This document shows positions 28,490-36,820 of a DNA stretch of 64,000 bases, one piece after another. The notes below the pieces were generated by a model. The model ran no database searches. It was not told where the DNA came from and saw only the letters and a program-made list of their open reading frames with translations. The number at the start of each line of letters is the position of its first letter. Within the stretch, counting starts at the first letter, position 1. The position numbers and the translations under genes were made by a program. The DNA comes from Actinomadura sp. DC4 (GTDB lineage: Bacteria; Actinomycetota; Actinomycetes; Streptosporangiales; Streptosporangiaceae): the NCBI RefSeq assembly GCF_030406325.1, contig NZ_JAUEQY010000015.1:62001-126000 (forward strand), in the 5' to 3' direction.

Positions 28490-29440
28490 ATGGCGCCCTT
28501 CCGTCGTGTCGCCGCCTACGTCCCGCCCCACGCCGCCGCGCTGGGCCTGGGCATGGCGAGCGCGCTGTTCCGCCCCCGTCCGGGCCTGACCGAGTTCGAC
28601 TTCGCGGTCTGCGCGCGGCGGCGCGGCCCGCTGAACACCGACCTCGGCGTCCCCGTGCTCGTCGAGCACGGCCTGGAGCCGCTCGCCGGCGCGGACCTGG
28701 TCCTGGTGCTCCCCGGCGACGACCTCGCCGCACCGCCCGCCGAGCCCGTCCTCGACGCCCTGCGCGCCGCACACCGGCGTGGCGCGACCGTGGCGGCGCA
28801 CTGCATGGGCGTGTTCACGCTGGCCGCGACCGGGCTGCTGGACGGGGCCGAGGCGACCACGCACTGGCAGTACGCCGGCGAGCTCGCCGCCCGTCACCCC
28901 GGCGTCGCCGTACGGCCCGAGGCCCTCTACCTCGACCAGGGCGGCGTCGTCACCGGGGCGGGCGCCGCCGCCGGGATGGACATGTACCTCCACCTGCTGC
29001 GCCGTGACCACGGCGCCGCGCTGACCAACGCCCTCGCCCGGCTCCTCGTCACCCCTCCGCACCGCGACGGCGGCCAGCGGCAGTACATCACCGCCCCGGT
29101 CCCGGCCGACGGCGACGGCGAGCGGCTCTCGGAGGTCATCGCCTGGGCGCGGGCGAACCTGGACCGTTCCCCGCCGGTCGACGAACTCGCCGCCCGGGCG
29201 CTGATGAGCCGGCGCTCCTTCGTCCGCCACTTCAAGGCGGCGACCGGCGCGTCGCCGCACGCCTGGCTGCTGGCGCAGCGCCTCAGCCTCGCCGAGGAGC
29301 TGCTGGAGACGACCGACCTGACCGTCGAGCGGATCGCCGGCCGCGTCGGCTACCGGAGCGCGGCGGTCTTCCGCGAGCAGTTCGTCCTTCACCGCGGGGT
29401 CGCACCGCGGGAGTACCGCCGCACCTTCGGCCGGGACTGA
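28490..29440 (+). CDS. GlxA-family AraC-type regulator with DJ-1/PfpI domain
   Basis: A 316-aa regulator. Residues 1-175 form a DJ-1/PfpI-like domain that has lost the obvious amidase use but keeps the cysteine in VAAHCMGVFTLAATGLL. Residues about 205-316 are an AraC DNA-binding domain with two helix-turn-helix motifs (VDELAARALMSRRSFVRHF; LTVERIAGRVGYRSAAVFRE) and the closing GVAPREYRRTF. The start ATG 28490 is where homology begins. The divergent isochorismatase-like hydrolase is the probable target. Confidence 0.9.
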   Translation: MAPFRRVAAYVPPHAAALGLGMASALFRPRPGLTEFDFAVCARRRGPLNTDLGVPVLVEHGLEPLAGADLVLVLPGDDLAAPPAEPVLDALRAAHRRGATVAAHCMGVFTLAATGLLDGAEATTHWQYAGELAARHPGVAVRPEALYLDQGGVVTGAGAAAGMDMYLHLLRRDHGAALTNALARLLVTPPHRDGGQRQYITAPVPADGDGERLSEVIAWARANLDRSPPVDELAARALMSRRSFVRHFKAATGASPHAWLLAQRLSLAEELLETTDLTVERIAGRVGYRSAAVFREQFVLHRGVAPREYRRTFGRD

Positions 29441-29549
29441 GCAGAACGCGAAGAATGCTCATGTCCTCATCCGGTCAGAGGGGTACTCCTTACCGTCCCC
29501 TTGCCTCAGAGTGATCCCCGCGATCAAAGCGCGATTCGAGGTGGGTCGG

Positions 29550-32500
29550 ATGAAGCGTCTCCTGGCCGTCATGCTCGCCGTCGTCCTCTCCGTGGCCCTG
29601 TCGGCCCGGCCGGGCGCCGCCGCCACGGCCTTTCCCGGAGGACCGCCGAACGACCCGGACTACGCGCCGGCCGAGCAGGGGTCGGTGCTGAACTGCCTGA
29701 CCAAGTCGGCGCCGGGGGCCGAGCAGCACAACCTGTACTCCTTCATCCCGCGCTGCACGCCTCTCGCGAAGGACCCCGAAGGCTCCGCCGGCATGTCGGT
29801 CGACACGGCCTGGCGCGACTACACCACCGGCTCCCCGGACACGGTCCTCGCCTACGTCGAGGCCGGGATCAACTGGCACGGCTCGGACGTGGCCGACCTG
29901 GCGGACAAGGTCTACCTCAACACCGGTGAGCTGCCCAAGCCGCAGGGCTCGGGCGCCTACGACAAGGACGGCGACGGCGCGGTCACCGCCGCCGACTACA
30001 AGGACGACTCACGGGTCCACGACGCCAACGGCAACAGTGTGACCGACCCCGAGGACCTGATCGTCGCCTTCTCCGACGGCGGGGACGGCGACGGCAACGG
30101 CTTCACCGACGACATCTCCGGCTGGGACTTCTACGACGACCAGAACGACCCGGCCACCTCCGACGCCACGTACGGGCACGCGAACGACCAGCTCAGGAAG
30201 GCCGCCGCGCAGACCGACAACGCGAAGTTCGGCGCCGGGATCTGCCCGAAGTGCCGGCTCATGCCGATCCGCGCCGGGCAGGAGGCGCTCGACCGTACCG
30301 ACGACCTCGCCGCCGCCTGGCTGTACGCGGGCCGCGCGGGCGCCAAGGTCATCATCAGCACCACCGCCGACCTTGGCTACTCCTCCGCGATGCGGCGGGC
30401 CGTGGACGAGCTGTGGCACGACGGCGTGGTCATGGTCGAGTCCAGCAACGACTTCGACAGCACGGACCACCAGGGCGGCATGTTCTGGCCGCACGTCGTC
30501 CCCGGGAACGGCCTGGTGCCCAACACCGACGGCGTGCCCGGCCCGCTCGCCAACCCGCTGACCTCGACGTACCGCGAACGCTCGAACCTGACCTCGTTCG
30601 GCGCCCACTCGATGTTCTCGGTGGCCACGATGGGCGGCTCGACCTCGGAGTCGACACCCACGACGGGCGGCCTGTTCGGGCTGCTGCTGTCCTACGGCGC
30701 GCAGGCGGCGCGGGAGAAGAAGATCGCCTGGCCGCTGAGCAACGGCGAGGCCGTGCAGCTGCTGCGCGCCACCGCGAGCGACGTCGCCGACTCCGGCCTC
30801 GGCTGGCCGGGCCGCCCCGGCTGGGACAGCCAGTACGGCTACGGCCGCCCGAACGCCCACGCGGCCCTGGCGGCGGTGGCCCGGGGCGACATCCCGCCGG
30901 TCTCCTCGATCGAGAGCCCGGACTGGTACTCCCTCTACGACCCGCAGACCACGCCGTCCGTACCGGTCACCGGGCACGTCGAGGCGCGCCGGGCGGCGGG
31001 CTTCCGGTACGAGCTGCAGTTCGCGCCCGGCCTCGACCCGGCCGACGGCGACTTCGCCAAGGCCGGCGAGGGCACCGGCAGCGGCACGTACGACGGCAGG
31101 GTCGGCACGCTCGACCTGGCCGGCCTGCCCAGTTCGTTCTGGGACAAGGCGTACACGATGTCGGACGACAAGGCGCTGTCGACGACCGAGCAGTACACGC
31201 TGACGCTGCGGCTGCGCGTCTGGGACGACCAGGGCCGCCTGGGCGAGGAGCGCCGTACGATCGCGGTCCACCACGACGCGACGCTGCGCTCCGGCTTCCC
31301 GATCAAGTTCGGCCTCGGCGGGGAGAGCCAGCCGGCCCTGGCCGACCTGCAGGGCACCGGCCACCAGGCGATCGTGTTCGGCGACGCCGACGGCCGCGTG
31401 CACGCCCTCGACGGGGTGAGCGGCAAGGAGCTGCCCGGCTGGCCCGCGACCACGAACGCGAGCCGTACGCGCGTCCCCGGCTTCGACCCCGGCCACGAGC
31501 CGATCATCGCGCCGGTCGCGGTCGGCGACCTGTTCCACGACGGGCGCCAGGAGGTCGTGGTCACCAGCACCACCGGGCGTACCTACGTCTTCGACTCCTC
31601 GGGCCGGGCCCTGGCCGGCTGGCCGAAGACCCTCGACACCGGCGTCACCAAGCCGGCGATCCCGCGGCCCGCGCTGTCGTACACGCGCCTGCCGCATCAG
31701 GGCGCGACCGCCTCGCCCGTGCTCACGGACCTGGACGGCACACCCGGCCTGGAGATCGTGCAGGCGGGCTGGGACGGGCACCTGCACGCCTGGCACGCCG
31801 ACGGTGGCGCGGTGCCCGGCTGGCCGGTGAAGGTCGCCGACCCGCCCGCGCCCGGCTCCGGCCTCGTCGCCATCGACGACGCCAAGCTCGACGCCTCCCC
31901 GGCCGTCGCCGACCTCGACGGCGACCACAAGCCGGAGATCGTGGTCCGCTCGCAGCACTCCGAGAGCGCGGGCTCGGGCATCCAGGCGCTCGGCGCGAAC
32001 TACGCGTACGCCTACCACGCCGACGGCTCGCCGGTGAGCGGCTGGCCCGTACGGCTGCCGTCGATCATCACGTACTACGGGAGCGCACAGGAGTTCATCA
32101 CCGAGGCGGCCAACAGTCCCGCCGTGGCCGACGTGGACGGCGACGGCAAGGACGAGGTGGCCACCGGCCCGTCGTTCTCGGCGACGTTCCTGGTCGGCGG
32201 GGACGGCAAGGTGCGCAACGCGTACGGGCCGCTGAACAACCCGGCACTCGGCCTGCTGAACGGCGACGAGAGCGTGATCCGCGCGCTGCTGAACGGGAAG
32301 CTGCCCGCGGACGTCCCGGCCTCGTTCACCACCAGCGGGGCGTTCGGCCGGTTCGCGCCGTCCGGGCGGCTCGGGTACGCCGAGTCCGGCTCGGGCGCGG
32401 TGTCGCTGATCGCGGCGCTGCTCTACCCGGGCAGCGGCAACCCGATCGGCAACTACGAGCGCGGGTACGACGCGGCCACCGGCTTGCCCACCGCGGGCTA

Positions 32501-33083
32501 CCCGCACCAGCGGCACGGCCTGGACTTCCTCGGCGCGCCCCTGATCATGGACGTCACCGGCGACGGGAAGGCCGAGGTCGTGGACGGCGGCGACACCTCC
32601 ACCGTGCACGCCTTCACCTCTTCGGGGCAGGCGGCGGGCTTCCCGAAGTTCACCGGCGGCTGGACGCTGTTCGCGCCCTCGGCCGGCGACATGGACGGCG
32701 ACGGAAGGACCGACCTGGTCACCACGACCCGCGAGGGCTACCTGTTCGCCTGGAAGACCGACGGCAGGCCGGACGCCGAGGCGTGGGCCTATCACCACGA
32801 CGAGTGGCGCACCGGCCGGTACGGCACCGACACCCGCCCGCCGGGCATCCTCCGCGACGCCGCGCGCGCCGGCGCGACGGTGACCTTCACGGCCCCGGGC
32901 GACGACTGGTACGCGGGCCGGGCGACGTCCTATCGCGTCACCGCCGACGGGACGGCCACGACGGTGCCCGCCTCCGTGGACGCGGGCGGCCGGCAGACCG
33001 TGCCCGTCCCGTCCGGCGCACAGAAGATCACGATCCAGGCGGTGGACGACGCGGGCAACGTGAGCCCGCCCCTGACCCTCTAG
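29550..33083 (+). CDS. Very large secreted S8-like (subtilisin-fold) protein with FG-GAP/VCBS repeats
   Basis: An 1177-aa exported protein. A signal peptide (MKRLLAVMLAVVLSVALSAR, cleaved near PGAAA) is followed by a subtilisin-like domain to about residue 455: TVLAYVEAGINWHGSDVADL, TYGHANDQ, then GSTSESTPTTGGLFGLLLSY. In true subtilases these blocks read DTG, HGTHVAG and GTSMATP. Here the Asp position is Glu and the other motifs are eroded, so activity is doubtful. Calcium-type loops (YDKDGDGAVTAADYKDD, DGGDGDGNGFTDD) lie inside. Residues about 580-1090 carry repeated FG-GAP motifs (VADLDGDHKPEIV, VADVDGDGKDEVA, DMDGDGRTDLV) of a beta-propeller. The end is an Ig/fibronectin-like strand set. 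The ATG at 29550 has gaggtggg upstream. Role unknown, perhaps surface binding. Confidence 0.83.
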   Translation: MKRLLAVMLAVVLSVALSARPGAAATAFPGGPPNDPDYAPAEQGSVLNCLTKSAPGAEQHNLYSFIPRCTPLAKDPEGSAGMSVDTAWRDYTTGSPDTVLAYVEAGINWHGSDVADLADKVYLNTGELPKPQGSGAYDKDGDGAVTAADYKDDSRVHDANGNSVTDPEDLIVAFSDGGDGDGNGFTDDISGWDFYDDQNDPATSDATYGHANDQLRKAAAQTDNAKFGAGICPKCRLMPIRAGQEALDRTDDLAAAWLYAGRAGAKVIISTTADLGYSSAMRRAVDELWHDGVVMVESSNDFDSTDHQGGMFWPHVVPGNGLVPNTDGVPGPLANPLTSTYRERSNLTSFGAHSMFSVATMGGSTSESTPTTGGLFGLLLSYGAQAAREKKIAWPLSNGEAVQLLRATASDVADSGLGWPGRPGWDSQYGYGRPNAHAALAAVARGDIPPVSSIESPDWYSLYDPQTTPSVPVTGHVEARRAAGFRYELQFAPGLDPADGDFAKAGEGTGSGTYDGRVGTLDLAGLPSSFWDKAYTMSDDKALSTTEQYTLTLRLRVWDDQGRLGEERRTIAVHHDATLRSGFPIKFGLGGESQPALADLQGTGHQAIVFGDADGRVHALDGVSGKELPGWPATTNASRTRVPGFDPGHEPIIAPVAVGDLFHDGRQEVVVTSTTGRTYVFDSSGRALAGWPKTLDTGVTKPAIPRPALSYTRLPHQGATASPVLTDLDGTPGLEIVQAGWDGHLHAWHADGGAVPGWPVKVADPPAPGSGLVAIDDAKLDASPAVADLDGDHKPEIVVRSQHSESAGSGIQALGANYAYAYHADGSPVSGWPVRLPSIITYYGSAQEFITEAANSPAVADVDGDGKDEVATGPSFSATFLVGGDGKVRNAYGPLNNPALGLLNGDESVIRALLNGKLPADVPASFTTSGAFGRFAPSGRLGYAESGSGAVSLIAALLYPGSGNPIGNYERGYDAATGLPTAGYPHQRHGLDFLGAPLIMDVTGDGKAEVVDGGDTSTVHAFTSSGQAAGFPKFTGGWTLFAPSAGDMDGDGRTDLVTTTREGYLFAWKTDGRPDAEAWAYHHDEWRTGRYGTDTRPPGILRDAARAGATVTFTAPGDDWYAGRATSYRVTADGTATTVPASVDAGGRQTVPVPSGAQKITIQAVDDAGNVSPPLTL

Positions 33084-33350
33084 GTGACCTGCCGGGCCCG
33101 CTCCAGGTAGAGCACGAGCTCACGCATCCGGTCGGCGGGTCAGGGCCGGCCGCGGGAGAGCTCCGCGCCGTCCCGCCGCCACAGGTCCCGCGCGGCGGTC
33201 TTGGTGCGGTCGTCGTCGTGGAAGCGGTCTCGAACATCGACATCATCTCCAGCGTCGCCATGAACCGGTCGGCGGGGGCATCGAGGCGTCCGCGCCAGCT
33301 CACCGATGCTCCAGCGCTCGTCCTCGTCCCCCACGCCGGCAACGCTAGGA
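33080..33350 (-). pseudogene. Decayed small reading frame (family not identified)
   Basis: On the minus strand the peptide DERWSIGELA, then in a shifted frame APADRFMATLEMMSMFET, then back in the first frame RTKTAARDLWRRDGAELS and, after an in-frame TGA (33138-33140), PADRMRELVLYLERARQVT ending at the stop 33080-33082. Together they look like one protein of about 90 residues broken by two frameshifts and one stop. I do not recognise the family. The start resembles a MerR N-terminus only weakly. Confidence 0.4.
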
Positions 33351-33378
33351 CCTGCCGCAGCGGCGGGTTCAGGCCCGG

Positions 33379-33600
33379 TTACGCGGCGCCGCGGCCGAAG
33401 TGGCTCTCGTGGTCCCACAGGTGGGCGCAGGACGGGCACTGGACGTGGAGGACGCTGCCGGAGTTGGCGAGCAGGTAGCGCCAGTGGGTGCCGCAGTTGC
33501 GCTCGGACCGGCAGTCCGCGCAGTGCCGGGCGTCGCGGCACCGGGGGCAGTCGATCCAGGCGCGGCGGCCGAGGTCGGCGTGCGGGTCAATCGGCAGCAT
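33379..33600 (-). CDS. Small cysteine-rich (zinc-ribbon-like) hypothetical protein
   Basis: A 73-aa protein starting MLPIDPHADLGRRAWIDCPR. It has cysteine pairs CPRC, CADC, a single Cys in RNCGTHW and a CPSC pair near the end (HVQCPSCAHLW), which suggests one or two zinc-binding knuckles. The first 14 nt overlap the end of the upstream DUF6400-like gene, so the two are translationally coupled. Function unknown. Confidence 0.7.
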   Translation of the reverse strand: MLPIDPHADLGRRAWIDCPRCRDARHCADCRSERNCGTHWRYLLANSGSVLHVQCPSCAHLWDHESHFGRGAA

Positions 33601-33817
33601 GGCCGGTCTCTCGCGGAGGGAGCACGCCGGCGGATACGAGCATGGCGTACGTCTCCCGCTGTGCCGCGTCGAGGCCGGAGTACAGCAGGGCGTACGCGGC
33701 ATCCTCCTCGCGCAGCACGGCGATCGGGTCCCAGTCCGGGCCGAGCGCCGTCACCACCTCGGCGCGGCGGCGCGCCTCCTCGTGGGTGAGGTCGATCTCG
33801 AAGACGTTAGGGTTCAT
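33587..33817 (-). CDS. Small conserved actinobacterial protein (DUF6400-like)
   Basis: A 76-aa acidic protein starting MNPNVFEIDLTHEEARRRAE and continuing DWDPIAVLREEDAAYALLYS. It resembles a family of short actinobacterial proteins of unknown function that I recall as DUF6400; that name is from memory. It is predicted to be all-helical with no signal peptide or membrane segment. It is followed by the overlapping cysteine-rich gene, so they form a two-gene unit. Confidence 0.7.
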   Translation of the reverse strand: MNPNVFEIDLTHEEARRRAEVVTALGPDWDPIAVLREEDAAYALLYSGLDAAQRETYAMLVSAGVLPPRETGHAAD

Positions 33818-34044
33818 GGGTGATCACAGGGGGTCGATGAAGGGGGAGCGGGCCCGGAGACCCGCCTGAGCGATGTTAGCCCTGGTCAGGCCCGTATTGG
33901 ACCGTGATATTCCTCACGCTGAGTGATCACCGGTCCCTATGCGGAGGTGCCGGCCGCCCACGGCGTGCCGAGCGGCGACGACCACGTACGGCGGATCCGG
34001 CGGTCGCAGGGGTGGCGTGACCGGCTCGCGCCGATGGCCGGCCC

Positions 34045-34163
34045 AGGCCGTCGGCGAGGACTTCGTCGCGGTGCACATGACCTGGGGTGCGATCAACGAG
34101 TGGTCCACCCACGCGGGATACGCGCGCCTCATCGACCGCGAGGGTCACCCCGTGCTCACCTGA
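34045..34163 (+). pseudogene. Possible C-terminal remnant of a DinB/DUF664-like protein
   Basis: The translation GEDFVAVHMTWGAINEWSTH then AGYARLIDREGHPVLT has the spacing of the C-terminal helix of DinB-type (DUF664) proteins, in which H-x-x-E-x-x-x-H-x-G-x-A is usual. No N-terminal portion is present in frame. The rest of 33831-34281 shows no gene and probably contains the sigK promoter. Confidence 0.3.
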
Positions 34164-34281
34164 TGTCCAACGCCGTCGCGGAGGCCCGGATCGGGGGCGC
34201 GGGAGACGCGGGCAGGCCGGACACGGCATCATCGGAGCCCGGAGCACCAATCCGCCCCCGTCGCGGTGACGAATCGAGTAC

Positions 34282-34887
34282 GTGGACATGAGCGAGCGGC
34301 GCGCGGCGCGGCACTGGAAGGGCCAACCGGCCGACCTCGGGGACGAGGCCGACCTCGGCGACCTCCTGGCCCACGTCGCGCGAGGCGACCAGACGGCCTT
34401 CGAGCGGGTGTACGACGAGGTCGCCGGGCCGATCTACGGGCTGGCCCTGCGGATCGTGCGCGACCCGGCCCAGTCGGAGGAGGTGGCCCAGGAGGTCCTC
34501 GTCGACGTCTGGCGGACCGCCTCGCGGTACGAGGCGGGGCGGGGGAGCGCGATGTCGTGGGTGATGATGCTCGCCCACCGCCGCGCCGTCGACCGGGTCC
34601 GCTCCGCGCAGGCCGCGGCCGAACGCGAGGAACGCGTGGGGCGCGCGGCCACCCCGGCCTACGACGAGGTGGCCGAGAACGTCCAGAACCGGCTGGAGCG
34701 GGAGCAGGTACGCCGCTGCCTGTCCACGCTCACCGACACCCAGCGCGAGTCGGTCACCCTGGCCTACTACGCCGGCTACACCTACCGCGAGGTGGCGGAG
34801 CTGCTGAAAGTGCCGCTCGGCACGATCAAGACCCGCATGCGGGACGGCCTCATCCGCCTGCGCGACTGCCTGGGCGTGAACCATTGA
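34282..34887 (+). CDS. sigK: ECF RNA polymerase sigma factor SigK-like
   Basis: A 201-aa extracytoplasmic-function sigma factor. Region 2 is visible in DQTAFERVYDEVAGPIYGLA and VAQEVLVDVWRTASRY. Region 4 appears in TDTQRESVTLAYYAGYTYRE followed by VPLGTIKTRMRDGLIRLRD. The sequence and the anti-sigma gene downstream match the SigK/RskA pair. The annotated GTG at 34282 or the ATG at 34288 may be the true start. It sits just upstream of the hydrogenase locus, but the same orientation and proximity do not prove a link. In mycobacteria this sigma controls secreted antigens and redox-linked genes. Confidence 0.88.
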   Translation: MDMSERRAARHWKGQPADLGDEADLGDLLAHVARGDQTAFERVYDEVAGPIYGLALRIVRDPAQSEEVAQEVLVDVWRTASRYEAGRGSAMSWVMMLAHRRAVDRVRSAQAAAEREERVGRAATPAYDEVAENVQNRLEREQVRRCLSTLTDTQRESVTLAYYAGYTYREVAELLKVPLGTIKTRMRDGLIRLRDCLGVNH

Positions 34888-34924
34888 GCGCCCGGACCGG
34901 GCACGGCGCCCCGAAGGAGGGCTC

Positions 34925-35638
34925 GTGAGCGAGAACCTGCACACGCTTGCCGCCGCGTACGCCCTCGACAGCCTCACCGAGGTCGAGCGCCGCCGCTTCG
35001 AGACCCACCTCACCGACTGCGACACCTGCGCCGACGAGGTGCGCGGGATGCGCGAGACGGTGACCCGCCTCGCCACCGCGGCGGCCCAGGACCCGCCCGA
35101 GGCGCTGCGGGGGCGCGTGCTCGCCCAGATCGCGCGTACGCGCCAGGTGCCGCCGCGCGTCGCCCGCCCCGGCTCGGTTCGCGCCCGCCGGCTCGGCTGG
35201 ATCCTGTCCGCGGCGTGTCTCGTCCTGGCCGCCGTGCTGGGCGTCGCGACGCTGCGGGCCGTGCACACGAAGGAGCACGTCGACGCGCTGAACCGCGACA
35301 TCGCCGCGGTGATGGCCGCGCCCGACGCCCACCGGGTCACCGGAAAGGTGGGCCCCGGCGGCACCGGCACCGTGGTCGCCTCCCGCTCGCTCGGCAAGGC
35401 GGTCGTCGTGATGTCCGGGCTGCCGCCGCTCTCGTCGGCCAAGACCTACGAGCTGTGGCTCATGGGGCCGCGGCCGCCGCGCCCGGCGGGCACCATGCGC
35501 CCGCCGGCCACGGGAGACCCCGGCCCGGTCCTGGCGACCGGTCTCGGCGACGCCACCCAGATCGGCCTCACCGTCGAGCCCGCCGCGGGGTCGCAGCGGC
35601 CGACGAGCCCGCCGATCTTTACGGCCACGCTTTCCTGA
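34925..35638 (+). CDS. rskA: Anti-sigma-K factor RskA
   Basis: A 237-aa membrane-anchored anti-sigma factor. The N-terminus has a zinc-associated anti-sigma motif (RFETHLTDCDTCADEV), which should bind the sigma factor in the cytoplasm. One membrane segment, LGWILSAACLVLAAVLGVA, is near residues 88-110. The extracytoplasmic part is the RskA domain (VVVMSGLPPLSSAKTYELWL). RskA releases SigK after stepwise proteolysis. The GTG at 34925 has gaaggagg upstream and lies 37 nt after the sigK stop, so the genes form an operon. Confidence 0.9.
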   Translation: MSENLHTLAAAYALDSLTEVERRRFETHLTDCDTCADEVRGMRETVTRLATAAAQDPPEALRGRVLAQIARTRQVPPRVARPGSVRARRLGWILSAACLVLAAVLGVATLRAVHTKEHVDALNRDIAAVMAAPDAHRVTGKVGPGGTGTVVASRSLGKAVVVMSGLPPLSSAKTYELWLMGPRPPRPAGTMRPPATGDPGPVLATGLGDATQIGLTVEPAAGSQRPTSPPIFTATLS

Positions 35639-35794
35639 CGAGGCGTACGGGAGATTAAGGAACGCATTAAGTCACGGAAAGCGACCTTATTTGGTCCTGT
35701 ACGGGACGGAAACCGCTATTAGAGGACTTGGAACGTTCGAATAGGAAAGCGTAAGACAAGATCCTCAATAGTCTTTCCTGAGTGTGGCCGGGGA

Positions 35795-35820
35795 CGCCCT
35801 GGATGATCACAGCCAGGGCG
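35795..35820 (+). terminator. Hairpin downstream of rskA / upstream of hydrogenase promoter
   Basis: Arms cgccctgg (35795-35802) and ccagggcg (35813-35820), perfectly complementary, with a 10-nt loop. It may end the sigK-rskA transcript or form part of the hydrogenase control region; no U-tract is seen. Confidence 0.5.
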
Positions 35821-35822
35821 AT

Positions 35823-35837
35823 GTCACCCTGGGTGAC
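35823..35837. promoter_or_regulatory. Perfect 15-bp palindrome upstream of the hydrogenase operon
   Basis: gtcaccc (35823-35829), a central t, then gggtgac (35831-35837). It is centred 36 bp upstream of the putative -35 element, a position expected for an activator, though a repressor is not excluded. I do not recognise the regulator. Confidence 0.6.
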
Positions 35838-35865
35838 AGGGTGGGAACCTTTGGTTTCGCGCGCC

Positions 35866-35894
35866 TTGTACGCCCCCGGGGGCTGATGTATGTT
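35866..35894 (+). promoter_or_regulatory. Putative sigma-70-type promoter of the hydrogenase operon
   Basis: ttgtac (35866-35871), a 17-bp spacer containing gcccccgggggc, and tatgtt (35889-35894). Element spacing is ideal. Transcription should start near 35901-35903, leaving a 5' leader of about 58 nt before the ATG at 35960. Confidence 0.65.
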
Positions 35895-35959
35895 CCGTGA
35901 GTCGCCTGTCACGTGTCGTTATCAAGCGCTTCCGATTTCACGTAGGGAAGAGGTCCGCA

Positions 35960-36565
35960 ATGCGGCGGACAGCGGAGCACATAAGCGAGGTTTTCGCCCG
36001 TAGAGACGTTCCCGGGCGAGGACTGGCGGACAGCGCGGACACGATCGCGGAGGCCTGCCACGCGATGTCCGAGCGCTTCCACCGCGGCGGCCGGCTGTTC
36101 ACCTTCGGCAACGGCGGCGCGGCCACCGACGCCCAGCACATCGCGGTCGAGTTCGTCCACCCGGTGATCGTCGGCAAGCGCGCCCTGCCGGCGCTCTCGC
36201 TGACCGGCGACGTCGCGACCCTCACCGGGGTCGGCGCCGCGACCGGCTTCGCCGAGGTCTTCGCCCACCAGCTCCGCCACTTCGCCGAGGCCGGCGACAT
36301 CGCGCTCGGCGTTTCGCCCGACGGCCGCTGCGCCGACGTGCTGCGCGGCCTGCGCACCGCCAAGGACCTCGGCCTGCTGACCGTGGCGCTGCTCGGCGGC
36401 GACGGCGGCGACATCGCCGGTGTGGCCGACCACGAGCTGATCGTGCCCTCTGCCGACCCGCGGGTCGTCAAGGAGGTGCACGTCACCGCGTACCACGTGC
36501 TGTGGGAGCTGGTCCACGTCTTCCTGGAGCAGCCCGGGGTGCTCAGCCCGGAGGTGATCAGATGA
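35960..36565 (+). CDS. SIS-domain (phosphoheptose isomerase GmhA-like) protein, hydrogenase cluster, first copy
   Basis: A 201-aa SIS-domain protein, first gene of the hydrogenase run. The phosphosugar loop reads FGNGGAATDAQHIAVEFVHP, and the glutamate (VEF) and the later histidine (KEVHVTAYHVLWELVHVF) expected for GmhA-type isomerases are kept. GmhA makes heptose 7-phosphate; genes like this recur in group 1h hydrogenase clusters, where their role is unknown. I chose the ATG at 35960 because gggaagagg lies upstream; a GTG at 35897 would add 21 basic residues right after the promoter. The gene ends with ATGA overlapping the HypC-like gene. Confidence 0.85.
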   Translation: MRRTAEHISEVFARRDVPGRGLADSADTIAEACHAMSERFHRGGRLFTFGNGGAATDAQHIAVEFVHPVIVGKRALPALSLTGDVATLTGVGAATGFAEVFAHQLRHFAEAGDIALGVSPDGRCADVLRGLRTAKDLGLLTVALLGGDGGDIAGVADHELIVPSADPRVVKEVHVTAYHVLWELVHVFLEQPGVLSPEVIR

Positions 36566-36765
36566 ACCACTGCGCGGGCGACCACTGCGTGACCTGCTCC
36601 GACGAGGCAGTCGCGGTGCGCGTCGTAGGTCTGCACGCCGGTGACCTCGCCGACGTCGACGTCGGCGACGGGCGCACCGAGGAGGTCAGCGTCGCCCTGG
36701 TGGACGCCGGGGTCGGCGACGTCGTCCTCGTACACGCCAAAGAGGCGATCGGCCTGGTGCCATGA
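36562..36765 (+). CDS. HypC/HupF-like small protein with altered Cys-rich N-terminus
   Basis: A 67-aa protein with the HypC-type beta-barrel pattern (AVAVRVVGLHAGDLADVDV, EVSVALVDAGVGDVVLVHA, EAIGL). Real HypC proteins start Met-Cys, and that Cys carries the Fe(CN)2CO group. This one starts MNHCAGDHCVTCSDE, with cysteines at positions 4, 9 and 12 and nearby histidines. It may be a dedicated scaffold or chaperone of the group 1h enzyme. A standard hypC is present later at 44430, so this is a second, divergent member. Both ends are tightly packed in the operon, with ATGA overlap upstream. Confidence 0.75.
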   Translation: MNHCAGDHCVTCSDEAVAVRVVGLHAGDLADVDVGDGRTEEVSVALVDAGVGDVVLVHAKEAIGLVP

Positions 36766-36820
36766 GCGAGCGAATCGACAGGCACGGCGCTCCGGTCACT
36801 CCTCCGGCGAAGGAGGGCCC

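Noticed and set aside
30009-32798. 929-codon minus-strand open frame across the S8-like gene
   Set aside because: Antisense shadow; its translation is low-complexity Val/Arg/Gly with no domain.
35897-35959. Upstream GTG start for the first SIS protein, adding 21 residues
   Set aside because: It falls at or before the predicted transcription start and has no ribosome-binding site; ATG 35960 has one.
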